A stretch of 64,000 bases of DNA from Calliopum simillimum (taxonomy: Eukaryota; Arthropoda; Insecta; Diptera; Lauxaniidae): NCBI GenBank assembly GCA_951812925.1, contig OX638370.1, positions 102,810,897 to 102,874,896 on the forward strand, read 5' to 3'. This document shows, piece after piece, positions 34,330 to 45,672 of this stretch; position 1 is the stretch's first letter; each line of letters starts with the position of its first letter. The notes beneath the pieces were generated by a model. That model did no database searches. It was not told where the DNA came from and worked only from the letters and a program-made list of their open reading frames with translations. A program made the position numbers and the translations under genes.

Positions 34330-35345
34330 ACATTATTATTTTTTATTCACGTCGTTTTCGAGATATCGGTCATTTTCGGTTTTTGGACCAAAAAAAAAAA
34401 AATTTCGACTTAATTACAAATATTACGCCCTTCAACGAGTTTTCCCAATATAACGGCATATTATATATTAATACTTGTTTGCAAAGGTAACAGCTCCTAA
34501 ATTTACATCAAAATTGTCGGAGCCGTTTTCGAGTAATATTGTATCAAAATTTTCAAGGGTTAAAAGGTGGGCGTGGCACTTATTCGATCCCGCCTACTTT
34601 TCGTTTGTTACAAGGTATTATTAAGCAGTACCTACATACCAAATTTCATTAAAATACCTTGTAACATTTGCGAGAAATAGCATTTAACGTATTTTGCTTA
34701 TATGGGAGGTTCCACGCGCAACGGCGATATTTTGCGCACTTTCAGATCAGAGATGCCTCATAGCAAGTAGACTCCCCTTTCAGAATGATTACTTTATTAC
34801 TTTATTAATTTTAGAATGATTAGCTTATTAGTTTTTGTTTTTATACCATATTATATTTTTGTGGGCGGTGCCACGCCCTTCAACGAGTTTTCCCAATATA
34901 ACGGTTTATCACGTAATAATCCCTGTTTGCTGGGGTAATATCTTTTTTAATTTTCATTAAAATTGTTGGAGTCGTTATCGAGTAATATTGAATCAAAATT
35001 TTCAAGGGCTAAAAAGTGGGCGTGGCACTTCTTCGATCCCGCCCACTTTTTGTCTGTTACAAGGTATTATTAAGCCGTACCCGCTCACCAAATTTCAATA
35101 CCTTGTATGGCTTGCGAGTTATGATCATATCAAATTTAAAATTTAAAGCGATGTCACGGCCCCCTGGTGAGCATTTACAAAGTTCAAGCCTAGCTCATTC
35201 TTCATTGTATGCTAATGTCTAACATTATCCGAAGTTTCATTAAAATCGCTGTAGCCGTTTTCGAGAAAAAGTTTTGCCCGTTCCACACATACATAAGTAC
35301 ATAGGTACATAAGTACATAAGTACATACAATTTTATCTCGTATAA
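34330..35345. repeat. Tandem-duplicated repeat with GGGCGTGGCAC motif
   Basis: A segment of about 265 bp occurs twice (about 34427-34690 and 34870-35120). It carries CGCCCTTCAACGAGTTTTCC, TTCAAGGGYTAAAAGGTGGG-like text and GTTACAAGGTATTATTAAGC. It ends with CATAAGTA tandem octamers at 35290-35325. This fits a non-autonomous element with internal tandem units, similar in style to mini-me/Helitron-type repeats. Confidence 0.55.
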
Positions 35346-37077
35346 GTTAAAGTTAATATGAGAAGCTACTCAGTTTAACAAAGATTTACGAGTTTATGAT
35401 TTATTTATTTTTTATGATAAGATGATTGGACTAATGATAAATACTGTGGGAGAGATTGTGTATATGTAAGTCTAGAAGAATTAAACTTACACAAAAGGAA
35501 GATACTAAGCAAGAACTGAATTTTGAAATTCGGTGATTTTCATTATTAACTTCAACTGTGACAATTTTTTGCTAAGCCGAGATAAGTCAAACAGAAAAAA
35601 CATCAGAAAATATTTACCAAATTAAACTCAAGACTTAATCAAAGTTTAACAAATCTACGTTAATAGTTAGTATTAAGAAAATAAACAAATTAACAGTCCT
35701 AATGCAAAAAAAAAGTGATTGAAATTTTTCCCAAAATCTTTAATTAGTTGTTTCAACATTTGTCTCGCCTTTCGAACTTTTTCAATGGATTGCGCCAAAA
35801 CTGTAGAAAAAAAAATCTTTTATATAATTGACGTATCTACGAATTGTTCGAGAAAAACAATATAATTACAACTGATTCATTTGAGAGGGCTTTTAAGAAG
35901 TCCATCGCCTGAGTTGATTTGTAAACACATTTTGATAGCTTAAATGGTTTATTCCTAAATAGCTCATATTCGTAGTAATCTGAAGTCATGCATTTCGCGG
36001 GCACTTAATGAATCATTTTACATGTTGTTCTGTTCTAAGCATTATTTAGCTTAAGATCTATAGAACTAAATTTTAAAAGTAAATAACTTTAAAATTCTTA
36101 AAATTTGACAATATTCTATAAATACGAATTTTGTATTGTCAAAAGTCCACTTTTGTCATTGTTATTGTTGTTCGCCATACATAACCACACTATATTGATA
36201 CCGCAGAGAAGACAAGAACACTTTGCACAAATAATCAAATGTAATTAGATGCTTTCAAGGAAATTTCATTTCAAAGTGATGAAGGCAGTGAGGTAGGTGT
36301 GCCGGGAGTGAAAAATTTCAAAAGTACTGCGAACACGTAATGTTATTGGATTATATCGCTTATTTAAAATGTAGATATGTATGTACTTATATATGTAAAA
36401 AAGAGCTTAGCCGACAGATAGTGAGAGTGTAAATTAATTCAACTTTTATTTGAAGATGAACCATATGCTCGTATTTCTTTTGAAAATTTCAAGCGTGCTG
36501 GATACGCGATTATGAATGGCATTTGGCTTTTATATGTAAGCAGCATTTAATGCTGCTTCCACTCCTGCTGGATATATATAGTATATACACATATGCAGAC
36601 AATTTTACAATAACTATCTAACAAATGCTGCAATTACTGTTGACTGTAGGAATTAACACCATGATATTAAAAATATATTGAAGTGGAAAAAATTTGTACG
36701 AATGCGAGTATGTACATAAAATCATCATTACCATAAAATCACAATTGAACTTTAAGAAAAAAAAAAAAATATATAAAAAAGCAATGCAATAATAGGAATG
36801 AACTTAGTTTTTGCTTAAATTATAAATTGGAATATTCTCGAAAACAGTTTTACTTCCTTGAAGATTTATTCTGCAGAATTTTTGACATGAATGCGATGTT
36901 CATAAATACCGCATATTTTGGAATTCTTTGGAAACATTTACAATGTTTAGAAAAATATTCTTAAAAAAAAAGGAACACATTTCCACAATGATTTCGAAAT
37001 TATTGATTTTCGTCAAAAAGTAATTTAATTCTTTTCGCATTTCTTTTCGTTTTACATACATATATGTACATTAGACA
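35346..37077. other. Intergenic, nothing recognised
   Basis: AT-rich; only short palindromes such as AAGCAGCATTTAATGCTGCTT near 36537. No gene seen. Confidence 0.4.
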
Positions 37078-37455
37078 TTAGGGTAGGCCGAATTGAAATT
37101 GAATATTTGCCCAAGGAACTATACCTCTGCGTTCATTTAGTTCGGCGCATTTTTGATCGAAAATTTTACGTTTTATTAATATTTTTTTTATTTTCATACT
37201 AAATTTTAAAAATTTTTATAAAGACAAAAGTAATGTCATTATATGATTTGGCTGGTATTCTGTCAGTAATCAATTAAATTGGTTTCTGTTTACATAAAAA
37301 GTTCACTTGATAGTGTGGAATTGATGCTACATATTAAAAGTTGAACGCAGAGGTATAGTTCCTTGGGCAAATATTCATAGAATTGAATGAACTTTCACAT
37401 AGGAGGGTAGCCGAGGTCGATAAAATTTCGTCCATACAATTTGGCCCACCCTATT
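37078..37455. mobile_element. MITE with TAGGGTRGGCC termini
   Basis: The left end TTAGGGTAGGCCGAATTG matches the reverse of the right end (CAATTTGGCCCACCCTATT). Inner arms of about 33 bp are perfect inverted copies: AATATTTGCCCAAGGAACTA... at 37102-37134 and 37343-37375. TA-type flanks suggest Tc1/mariner relatives. Confidence 0.65.
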
Positions 37456-39204
37456 AGACATATATATTTTTTTCATTAGAAAATGTATACCCAAGAGTGC
37501 TTTAAAAATAAAGATTATATTCTTGCAAAAATTTTGGCGCTTAAAATTTTTATTTATTTATTTTTTATTTTTGGGGTAGGTGAACTGATGCTATTGTGGT
37601 ATACGTATAGGTAATCTTTTTTTGAAATTTGTAAGAGTAACGTTATATCAAATTCAGCCAAATTTTTTTATGCTGATCACTGAAGTATTGGCTACAGAAT
37701 ATATTTCAATAAAATGTGTACAATTTCATTAAAAAAAGTAAGTGAGCTTAATCTGAGAAAAGTCAAAAAAGCTGTTTTAAAAAAGTTGAAAGTTAATGTG
37801 GTATGTGTGGTAGGGCAATGTGGTATACATACCGATCAGTACTTGTACATATAAGTAGGGTAATGTGGTATACTCATACCATATAACCAAATATAAAATT
37901 TGAAAGGTATGATATAAGTTCATAATAACATTTACAATGGTTCTCAAACTCATAGTTTTTATAAAAATATAAACAGCAATCAAATAATAATAAGAATAAC
38001 AAGAAATATTCATATACCACATTAGCGAATCCCGACTATACCACACTGGCCAATTTTTAGAAATTACAAAATCCTAAAAATAAAATGGGAAACTTTGTGA
38101 ATTTACGCAGTTAAACACTTATTTCGCAATATTTAGCGCTTGTCTTTATTAAATATAAATAAAACTTCACCAAAAAGCTACTTTTTCTTAACAACATTTT
38201 TTTGCAAAAAATTCGGAAAAAAAATCAACCACACGCGAATTACGTTTCGTTCAACTGACATAGGAAAAATTTTGTTTGGTGCATGACAGCAACACATTCC
38301 TGGTTTTTCATGTTTTCTGACAGTGTAAAAGCAGTCTTTCCCAAATCGGAGATATGCGACTATACCACATTGAAAAACTATAACACAATAGCATCAGTTC
38401 CCCTACAGATAATATTCGGTTCCGAAAATCGATTTTTTTACGTTTTTCAATAACGAGGCGGAAAAAAGATTTTTTACTCGGAAGAAAGGCTTCTAAAGAA
38501 AAAAGTTTTTATAGCAAAAAATGCTTAGAATTGTTCAAAAATATGTGTGCAATTTTTTCAGAATTTTTAAAGATATATAATAATTTTTCAAAACTTGGTC
38601 AAAAAAATAAAAAAAAAATTCTGAAAAAATTCACACCAATTCTTTGAAAGATTTTAAGCATCTTACTTCATGTGAAATTTTTTGTAGATGCCTTGGTTTT
38701 AAGTAAACCTTGCATTTTGCTGACAAACGCGAGCTTAACAGCAGAAAACTCTCAATTTGATAAATTTTTGAAAAATTATTATGTACCTCGAAAATATCAG
38801 AAAAAATTCACACGTTATTTTTGAACAATTCCAAGCATTTTTTTCCACATACACTTTTTTCTTTAGATGCCTTGCTTTTGAGTAAAAAATCGTTTTTTTG
38901 ACCGCGTAATTGAAAAACGTAAAAAAATTAATTTCGGTATGCGAATATAATCCATATTCCCAAAAAAAAAATTATAGTTTTTAAACGCCAAAATTTTTGT
39001 AAGAACATAATCTTCATTTCTAAAGCACCGTTAGGTAATGAAAAAAAGTTATGACCAAAAAACATGTTTTTTTAGCCAAAAGGTGCATTCAGTGGAATCA
39101 AAAGTGCTCCATTGGTTTTTCTCAGAATGAAAAATATATGATGCAGAGTTAGTTTCGGGATGATATTATTTTGCTTCATACAAAATTGACCCGGTCTAAT
39201 GTCA
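37456..39204. mobile_element. GACCGGGTCGA-family element split by a nested insertion
   Basis: Right end reads TTGACCCGGTCTA (about 39189-39201), the terminus of the 19957 element, and internal phrases match that family on both sides of the nested element at 37579-38403. The left end is not clear and may abut the neighbour ending at 37455. Confidence 0.5.
37579..38403. mobile_element. 825-bp TIR element nested in the above, TA target site
   Basis: Ends GGTGAACTGATGCTATTGTG and, at the right, its reverse complement with two changes. TA lies outside each end (37577-37578, 38404-38405). The 9-mer TGTGGTATA or its complement recurs repeatedly near both ends. No transposase is visible. Confidence 0.65.
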
Positions 39205-41372
39205 CATTGAAATATTGCCTCAGGTTTTTCTGAAATCGTCGTTTGAACTGTTGGCCGCGAAAACCACTTCTATTTTTGTCCCGTGCGACCGCCTTAGTTT
39301 TTTGCAAATATCTTGAAAACGAAAAAATTGCCCAAAATTAAACTTAGCACCAATTATAGGGCTAATTAAGAGCTGTAAGTTAAGCCTATTGTCAAAATAA
39401 AAATACGTTTTATTTTGACTTTTTTTTATCTTCAAATGTGTATGACGACCCCGTGCGACACCATTGAAATGCCCATTTGACAAACTTAATTTATGTAGTT
39501 TGAAAATGGACAAACGGTGGGATAGATTTTTTAGTTTCTTAATTAGCAAAAAAAGTAGGTGAAATGGACTAAAAATCCCTAGTTGCTGCGAGAGGGGAAA
39601 AATGTTCACCGAACACTATTGTTATTCGCTATCCAACATTTCTCCCAAATATACGAGTACTCAGCTTCTCTTACCCTTTAAGGGTTCTCTCGTACAAAAT
39701 TGATATTTTCATATGGAATTTGGCATAGTTACATATGAATATGAGATCCTTTATATAGAGATCTCGGGATGCTAGATGGTTTAGTTTTGTAAGATTTTCC
39801 GTAAAAAGCAACACTTTTTACTGTCTAACAAAATTTTTTAGTGTTTATTTAATTCTTTTAAAAGTTCTGTACGAATTAATTTATTTTTTTTTTTTTTTGA
39901 GCAAAAAATTATCTTTATTCCGAAACAAGGATTTAAGAAATAAAGGAATTACACTGGTGATCATATAATTTTAATAAAAAATCAAAATTAGAAAACGCAT
40001 GTTTTTAAGCCTTAAGCTATGTATATATTCTTCGAATTTTAAGCGTTTCCGTAGAATTCTACTGTATGATATCATTTTGATCAATTTCGACAATCACTTT
40101 TCTAAATGTATTCTAAAAAAATTTTTCATAAAACTCAAGCTTTATCCCTTTAATTTAACTTTGAGTTTCAGTTTAACTCAAAAACTTTTCACATAACACA
40201 GAAAAAAAATTTAAAATAATGCAAATCACACGAATGTTAACGTTTGCCTCAAATTTGAAAAAAAAAGACGATAGTCCTTACATGTGTATGTATGTAGCTA
40301 CAACTATGTAGTAACGTGTTGTAGCATATATTGCGCTGTTTAAAAGCATATTGCGCAATTTTAACTAAATAATTATGTTCAGTATGTTATCGTTTTATGT
40401 GCCGATTCACAAGTTTTAAATTTTATGCATAAAATTAAAAAAAAAAGTATATATATTGATATTGCACAATAAAATTGATTGTCAAAAATATTCACAATTA
40501 TTTTAAGCTCACCACTTCTTGTATAACCATTGTTAGGCTTGTTCTTTGTGAACCAAATTTTTTAAACCAAATTTATTCTTTGTTGTATTGTATTGTATTG
40601 TTCTTAATTATATTTCGTATTTTTTATGAAAATTCTCTGCACACGCGAAATTTAAAGAAAACTAAAAATATCAATTTCCGGTTTCCGTCTTAAGGATACG
40701 TTTTTATCAAGATATACCGACGAAAGTTGAATTTTCAATGTGTGATCATGCTTTAACGGGCCTTTATTTATAACCGCTAATCACAGCAGTAGATTTTGCT
40801 GTTGACGCTTACGTTGATGTTGCTGCTGCTACTGCTGCTGCTGATGCATGTAGACATGTGAGACTTGCCGATTAGAGCAGACTTCGCACAGTGAATACGA
40901 ACTTGATATTTACAGTCAAAACTATATGTTACGCTTAAAACAACTAGATTCAAATTGTAATATACTTAAGTTTAATAATGATGTAATTTGACATAAGGAT
41001 GCTTATCATATTTCGAGTCAAAAATTTTGTTCGAGTTTGATTGTAGTTATGAATTCGCGTTGCATTGAGCCCTAACCTTAACGTTTATGATCCCAAAATT
41101 CTGAAAATTAACGTAAAAAGATCCCAAAACAATATTAAGAGAATGGTTATTTCCGATATTATATTTAATAGAGCGATATAGAATCACCAAAGAATCGACA
41201 AAGTAAAATTGTCAATACAAAGTAGAGATAGGCATGGGTCTATTTTTTGAGGCCCGGCTTGACACGAATACAAAAGAAGCACTTAAAAAAGAGGCCGCAC
41301 GAAAAACAAATTATAGATTTTTAATTGAGCTATTTCAATGCTTTTCAAAGAAGGAAAACACATGCATTATAT
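39205..41372. other. Intergenic, nothing recognised
   Basis: AT-rich; a CTGCTGCTG-type trinucleotide run near 40820-40850. No gene seen. Confidence 0.4.
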
Positions 41373-41866
41373 GTACATTAGACAGGCAAAAATAAAAAAG
41401 TCCGCAGTACCGCCTGTAAAACAACTTATTTTTGCTAATTCGGACTTTTTTTTTTTTTGACCGAACGTATGGGTCGCCCATTAACATTTTTCATCATATC
41501 TTCGGCATTTGCAGTCCAATTTTAAAGTGTGATATATCAATATTTATAAAATAAAAAATACTTTCTTCAAAAAAGTTTAATGACTTTTTGCGAGCTCTAA
41601 TTTTCTGAGATAAGGGTGGTACATTGGAATGGTAGGAACAGAGATCTGATGGGTAAGTACTACAATGCAGCACTTGATGTCAATGATCTTTGAAGCAAAA
41701 ATATTAGTCTTCTTGAGGCATAAATATTGATATATGACACTTTAAAATCAAAATGCAAATGCCGAAGATATCGATACGTCCAACGTAAAAGTTGGTAACT
41801 CGAAAATCGTAATTTTTAGTTATGATCATTTTTGTATTGTTTTCGTTAAAACAAGAAAACCAAAAA

Positions 41867-42660
41867 CAACTAGTAAGGGTGTTACCTTTGGCCTGGCCAA
41901 ACATAAAATACCCTACATAGCAGTATTTTGAAAATTTTGTTAATATGGGAGGTGCTACGCCCTCCGAATTCACCCAGTTTTTTCTCAGGGTTTGCTTTTA
42001 TAGTTCTTAGTATTTAAGTGAAATTTGGTTGGATTATCTGGAAAAATGTTTTCAGAATAGCGTTTTGAAGCTTTTGCTTATATGGTAGGAGCCACGCTCT
42101 CTTGTCCGATTTTATCCAGTTTTTGTTTAAAGCTTGCATTTATAGTTTTTAGTGTCTGAGTCAAATCTAGTTCTATGATCTCAAAAAACGCATTCAGTAC
42201 AGTGTTTTGAAGCTTTTGCTTATATGAGAGGTGCCACGCCCACTTGTCCGAATTTGTCCAGTTTTTGTTCAGAGCTTGCGCTGACAATTTGTAGTATTTA
42301 TGTGTATTTTCGTTGCATTGTTGTGAAAAATACTCCAAAATTTGCATTTTGAAGATATATTTTGGCGGTAGGCGTGTCCGTTGACCGATTTTGTTCATTT
42401 TCAATCCCCCGAGCTAACTTTGACGACGAAGATTGTGTACCAAATTTCATTGAATTATCTTGCTTAGTTTTCCCAAAAAATGTATTTCCACACACAGCCA
42501 GCCAGCCAGCCAGCCAGCCAGACAGACGGACATAGCTATATCGACTCAGGAGGTGACGCTAATCAAGAATATATGTACTTTTCCATATCTGCCACGCCTC
42601 CTTCTCTGCGTTACAAACGGAAGGACAAAGTGAATATACCCTGGGTGTAGGGTATAAAAA
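41867..42660 (+). mobile_element. mini-me/INE-1-like (Helitron-type) element, copy 1
   Basis: Starts TAAGGGTGTTACCTTTGGCC, has three or four internal units of about 140 bp (TTTTGCTTATATG, GCCACGCCC, CTTGTCCGA), a CCAG tetranucleotide run, then GACAGACGGACATAGC, GTGACGCTAATCAAGAATAT and the tail CCTGGGTGTAGGGTATAA. The GTCY-type microsatellite beside a conserved core is the hallmark described for dipteran mini-me elements. Confidence 0.65.
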
Positions 42661-43180
42661 TTAATAAATACTTTGGAAATCTGTAGTCCAAATAAAGGTT
42701 TTTCGACTATTAAATCGTTGTCTCTATTCCAAATTGATTTACAGAGATATAAACAATTTTAACTTTTAATTTGGATAAAAATGAATACATATGAGTTGTA
42801 ACTCTAGTTACAACATAAATTCTATTTCAGTAACCTAACGTTCCATGAGAAAAGTTGGCAACTTAACTTGCCAACTACCATTAAAAATATTCTACGGACA
42901 TTGCGTTGGTATGTAGGACTTACAACCACTGATTTTTAAAGAAAAATTAACTAATACCTTTGTAAGTTAAGTTACCAACGCAATTTGTTATTTCTGTCCC
43001 GTGCATAAGTTATCAACTTAAGTTGCCAAGTTTTTGCATGGAGACCTCACTAAAATATACTTAGTTGTAACTTCAAAAATTGCTCCCAGCCCTTCAAATT
43101 TCAAGCTAGAGATACCAAAATTTGACACAAGATAGAGTCTAATGCAGAGATTTTGAAAATCATTGTCCCGTAAAAAGTTG
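42661..43180. other. Interior of the inverted-repeat element
   Basis: Contains imperfect mirrored phrases such as AGTTGGCAACTTAACTTGCC at 42853 and AACTTAAGTTGCCAAG at 43016. Part of the surrounding transposon; no gene. Confidence 0.4.
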
Positions 43181-44103
43181 GTAATTTGAGTTACAAACTT
43201 TTACGTTGGATGTATCGATATGATGAAAAATGTAAATGGGCGACCGCTACGTTCGGTCAGAAAAAAAAATTTCCCCCGAATTTTCTTGCTAAAATACATC
43301 GTTTTAAAGGTGGTGTGGCGGACTTTTTTTTTGTGATACGTTCTAATGTACATTAAGTGCTTATTTTAGTATTTTTTTCTAATCTTTTAATACATTTTGT
43401 TTGACTTGACTTATTCCGCTGTCATTCTAAGCCCCACATTTATTCTTTATTTTACATATTTCTATTTAGGAACAGAATTTTTTCCAAGTTTAAGCTTCTC
43501 AACTTTCGTATGATTTACGGGCCAATAAAAAGGGCCCACGGGCCACGAAAAAAACACAGCTCCTGCCCAGCTCTAATACAGAGCAAACAAAATAGGTATA
43601 TGATACAATTTCATGTTTTGGGATTTTTGCACCAAAGACTTCCTACATATCTTAAGATAAACTTTAAAGTCATTTCAGGTATATACATACTTATTATTCA
43701 CTTGATAACCTAACGAACTTAAATCTAAACATTTCTGAATTTGAAATTCAATTAACTTTTTTGTACTTCACGATTCAAAATGCTGTGACTTTGTAAATTC
43801 TTAACGTAATTGCAAGATTTTGGTGACATTCTCTTCAGAATTTTGTTTTTTATCGGGTACGAACAAAAAAATTAATTCGACTTCTGCCAAGTTAAGTATG
43901 ATTTTGATAGACTGCGTTACATATAATACGTGGGCTGCTATATATATTTCTGGCCTAGGCAACAATGAGTGTTGCCAGGTGCAATCGGACATTTCCATTG
44001 GAAAGTTCGACAGTTTTTAGCATAAACGTACTCAGAACGTTTTGGCGTACGACCATCATTTGTGTTGTTAACAGTGACTTGAAAAAATCAATTTGGCAAA
44101 AAA

Positions 44104-45419
44104 ATGGAATTAACTCGTGAACATTTTCGTGCGATCATTTTTCACAATTTTCGACGTGGATTATCACGACAAGAGTGCATCGATGAACCTAAATCTTTAT
44201 ATCGCGATGAAGCACCATCCTATAGCACTGTGAAAAACTGCTTTAATGAATTCAATCGTGGCCGACGCTCGATCAAAGACGAATTCCGTGAAGGTCGTCC
44301 AAAAACGGCCGTTGTGCCAGAGAACATTGATGCCGTGCGTGAACTTATAACACAAGATCTTCATGTGATATACCATGAGATAGAGGCATCCTTGGACATT
44401 TCTCCCATTAGCATATATTTGATATTGCATGAACACCTGGCCGTAAAAAAGGTTTGTGCTCGTTGAATCCCGCACAATTTGACAATCGCTCAAAAAAAGG
44501 CTCGTGTCGATTGGTGCAAAGAAATGTTAAAAAAATACGATCGCGGTGCTTCAAAAAACGTTTATAAGATCGTCACAGGTGACGAATCATGGATCTATGC
44601 GTATGAGCCCGAAACAAAACAGCAATCGACCTAGTGGGTCTTCGAAGACGAGCCAAATCCAACGAAAGTTGTTCGTGGAAGAAGCACTTCGAAGTAAATG
44701 GTCGCCTGTTTCTTCGGCAAAACTGGTCATGCGGCGGCTGTTCCGCTTGAGTAACATAGGACGGTTAATTTTGAGTGGTACACCACAATTTGTTTGCCTG
44801 AAGTCTTCGGAGAAATTCGAAAAACGAAGAATAGAAGACGAATCATTGTTCACCATGACAACGCAAGCTCTCACACCTCGGCTCAAACCAGCGCCTTTTT
44901 GACCAGCCAAAACGTCGAATTGATGGGTCACCCGCCGTACAGCCCTGACTTGACACCCAATGATTTATTTTTATTCCCGCACATCAAGAAAAAAATGCAT
45001 GGTCAACGATTTTCGTCCCCAGAAGATGCTTTTGAAGCGTTCAAAAACCATGTTTTGGAGGTGTCTCAATCGGAGTGGAAAAAGTGCTTCGACAATTGAG
45101 GAGTGGCCGCACCAAAGGGCCTAAGTACCATTTCGAGGCAAAAGTAATGTCATACTTTTTATGAGCCTAATAGCCTGTTATTTGACTGTTGTACTTTTTT
45201 CAACATAATGACATCAATTTTACAATATCAAAAAAAAAAATTTTGTGAAAACAGAAAACAATTTTATTAATTTCTAACAAAATGCCACCCGTTTCATATT
45301 ATGACACTACTTTTGCCTCGAAATGGTACTTAGGCCCTTTGGTACGGCCACTCCTTAATTGGTTTGAGCGCATGCAAAAGTGTATAAATCATGCTGGAGA
45401 ATACTTTGAAAAACAATAA
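44104..45419 (+). pseudogene. mariner transposase, four premature stops
   Basis: The frame from ATG 44104 carries the N-terminal HTH region (MELTREHFRAIIFHNFRRGL) and the D,D34D triad: Asp in GDESW, Asp in HHDNAS, and Asp in YSPDLTPND with 34 residues between the last two. In-frame stops lie at 44464 (TGA), 44632 (TAG), 44695 (TAA) and 44752 (TAA). The frame is otherwise unbroken to 45098, where a 258-bp element has inserted. The remaining codons and stop resume at 45362-45419. It cannot make active transposase. Confidence 0.88.
45099..45356. mobile_element. 258-bp TIR element nested in the mariner
   Basis: Inverted ends of about 55 bp (GGAGTGGCCGCACCAAAGGG left; reverse of the right end differs at a few bases). 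AATTG on both sides (45094-45098, 45357-45361) is a 5-bp target duplication, confirmed because removing the insert restores the mariner reading ...FDNWFERMQKC. Confidence 0.8.
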
Positions 45420-45579
45420 AACCATTTTTGATGATAAATATTCGCATTTTCATTATTAGGCCAGAAATTTATATAGCAGCTCACGAATTATTAAAATATA
45501 ATTTTTTAAACAACAATTATGACATCAAGGCTTCGTATTAACACAAAAAAAAAACTGGCAAAAGTCGGTTTCGCAGCCG

Positions 45580-45672
45580 GGCAAGGATGGTGCATCGGTC
45601 TAACGACTGGCACTGCGATTGAGAGTTGTGCTACCAACCGGGATGTTCTCGGTTCAACTAATTTTTAAAATT
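45580..45672 (+). repeat. tRNA-like fragment
   Basis: GTGCATCGGTCTAACGACTG (A-box-like) and GGTTCAACTA (45651-45660, B-box-like) followed by a T-run. Its head matches the - strand fragment at 25085-25112. Confidence 0.4.

Larger units (their letters stand above)
41374..43351. mobile_element. Long inverted-repeat element with TACATTAGA ends, interrupted
   Basis: Left arm phrases (TACATTAGACAGG, AAGTCCGCAGTACCGCC, GACCGAACGTATGGGTCGCC) reappear as reverse complements at 43180-43351 (GGGCGACCGCTACGTTCGGTC, ...TCTAATGTA). Further matching arms lie inside (CCAACGTAAAAGTTGGTAAC at 41779 and its reverse at about 43186). A mini-me-like element at 41867-42660 has inserted into it. Confidence 0.6.
43929..45485 (+). 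mobile_element. mariner transposon, inactivated and interrupted
   Basis: Terminal inverted repeats of 29 bp (43929-43957 and 45457-45485; ATTTCTGGCCTA inner end) enclose one transposase frame. Without the nested element the length is about 1.29 kb, usual for mariner. A TA target site is clear on the left but altered on the right. Confidence 0.85.

Noticed and set aside
41374..43351. Possible autonomous transposon
   Set aside because: Strong inverted ends but no transposase frame; the long frames in it lie in the mini-me insert.
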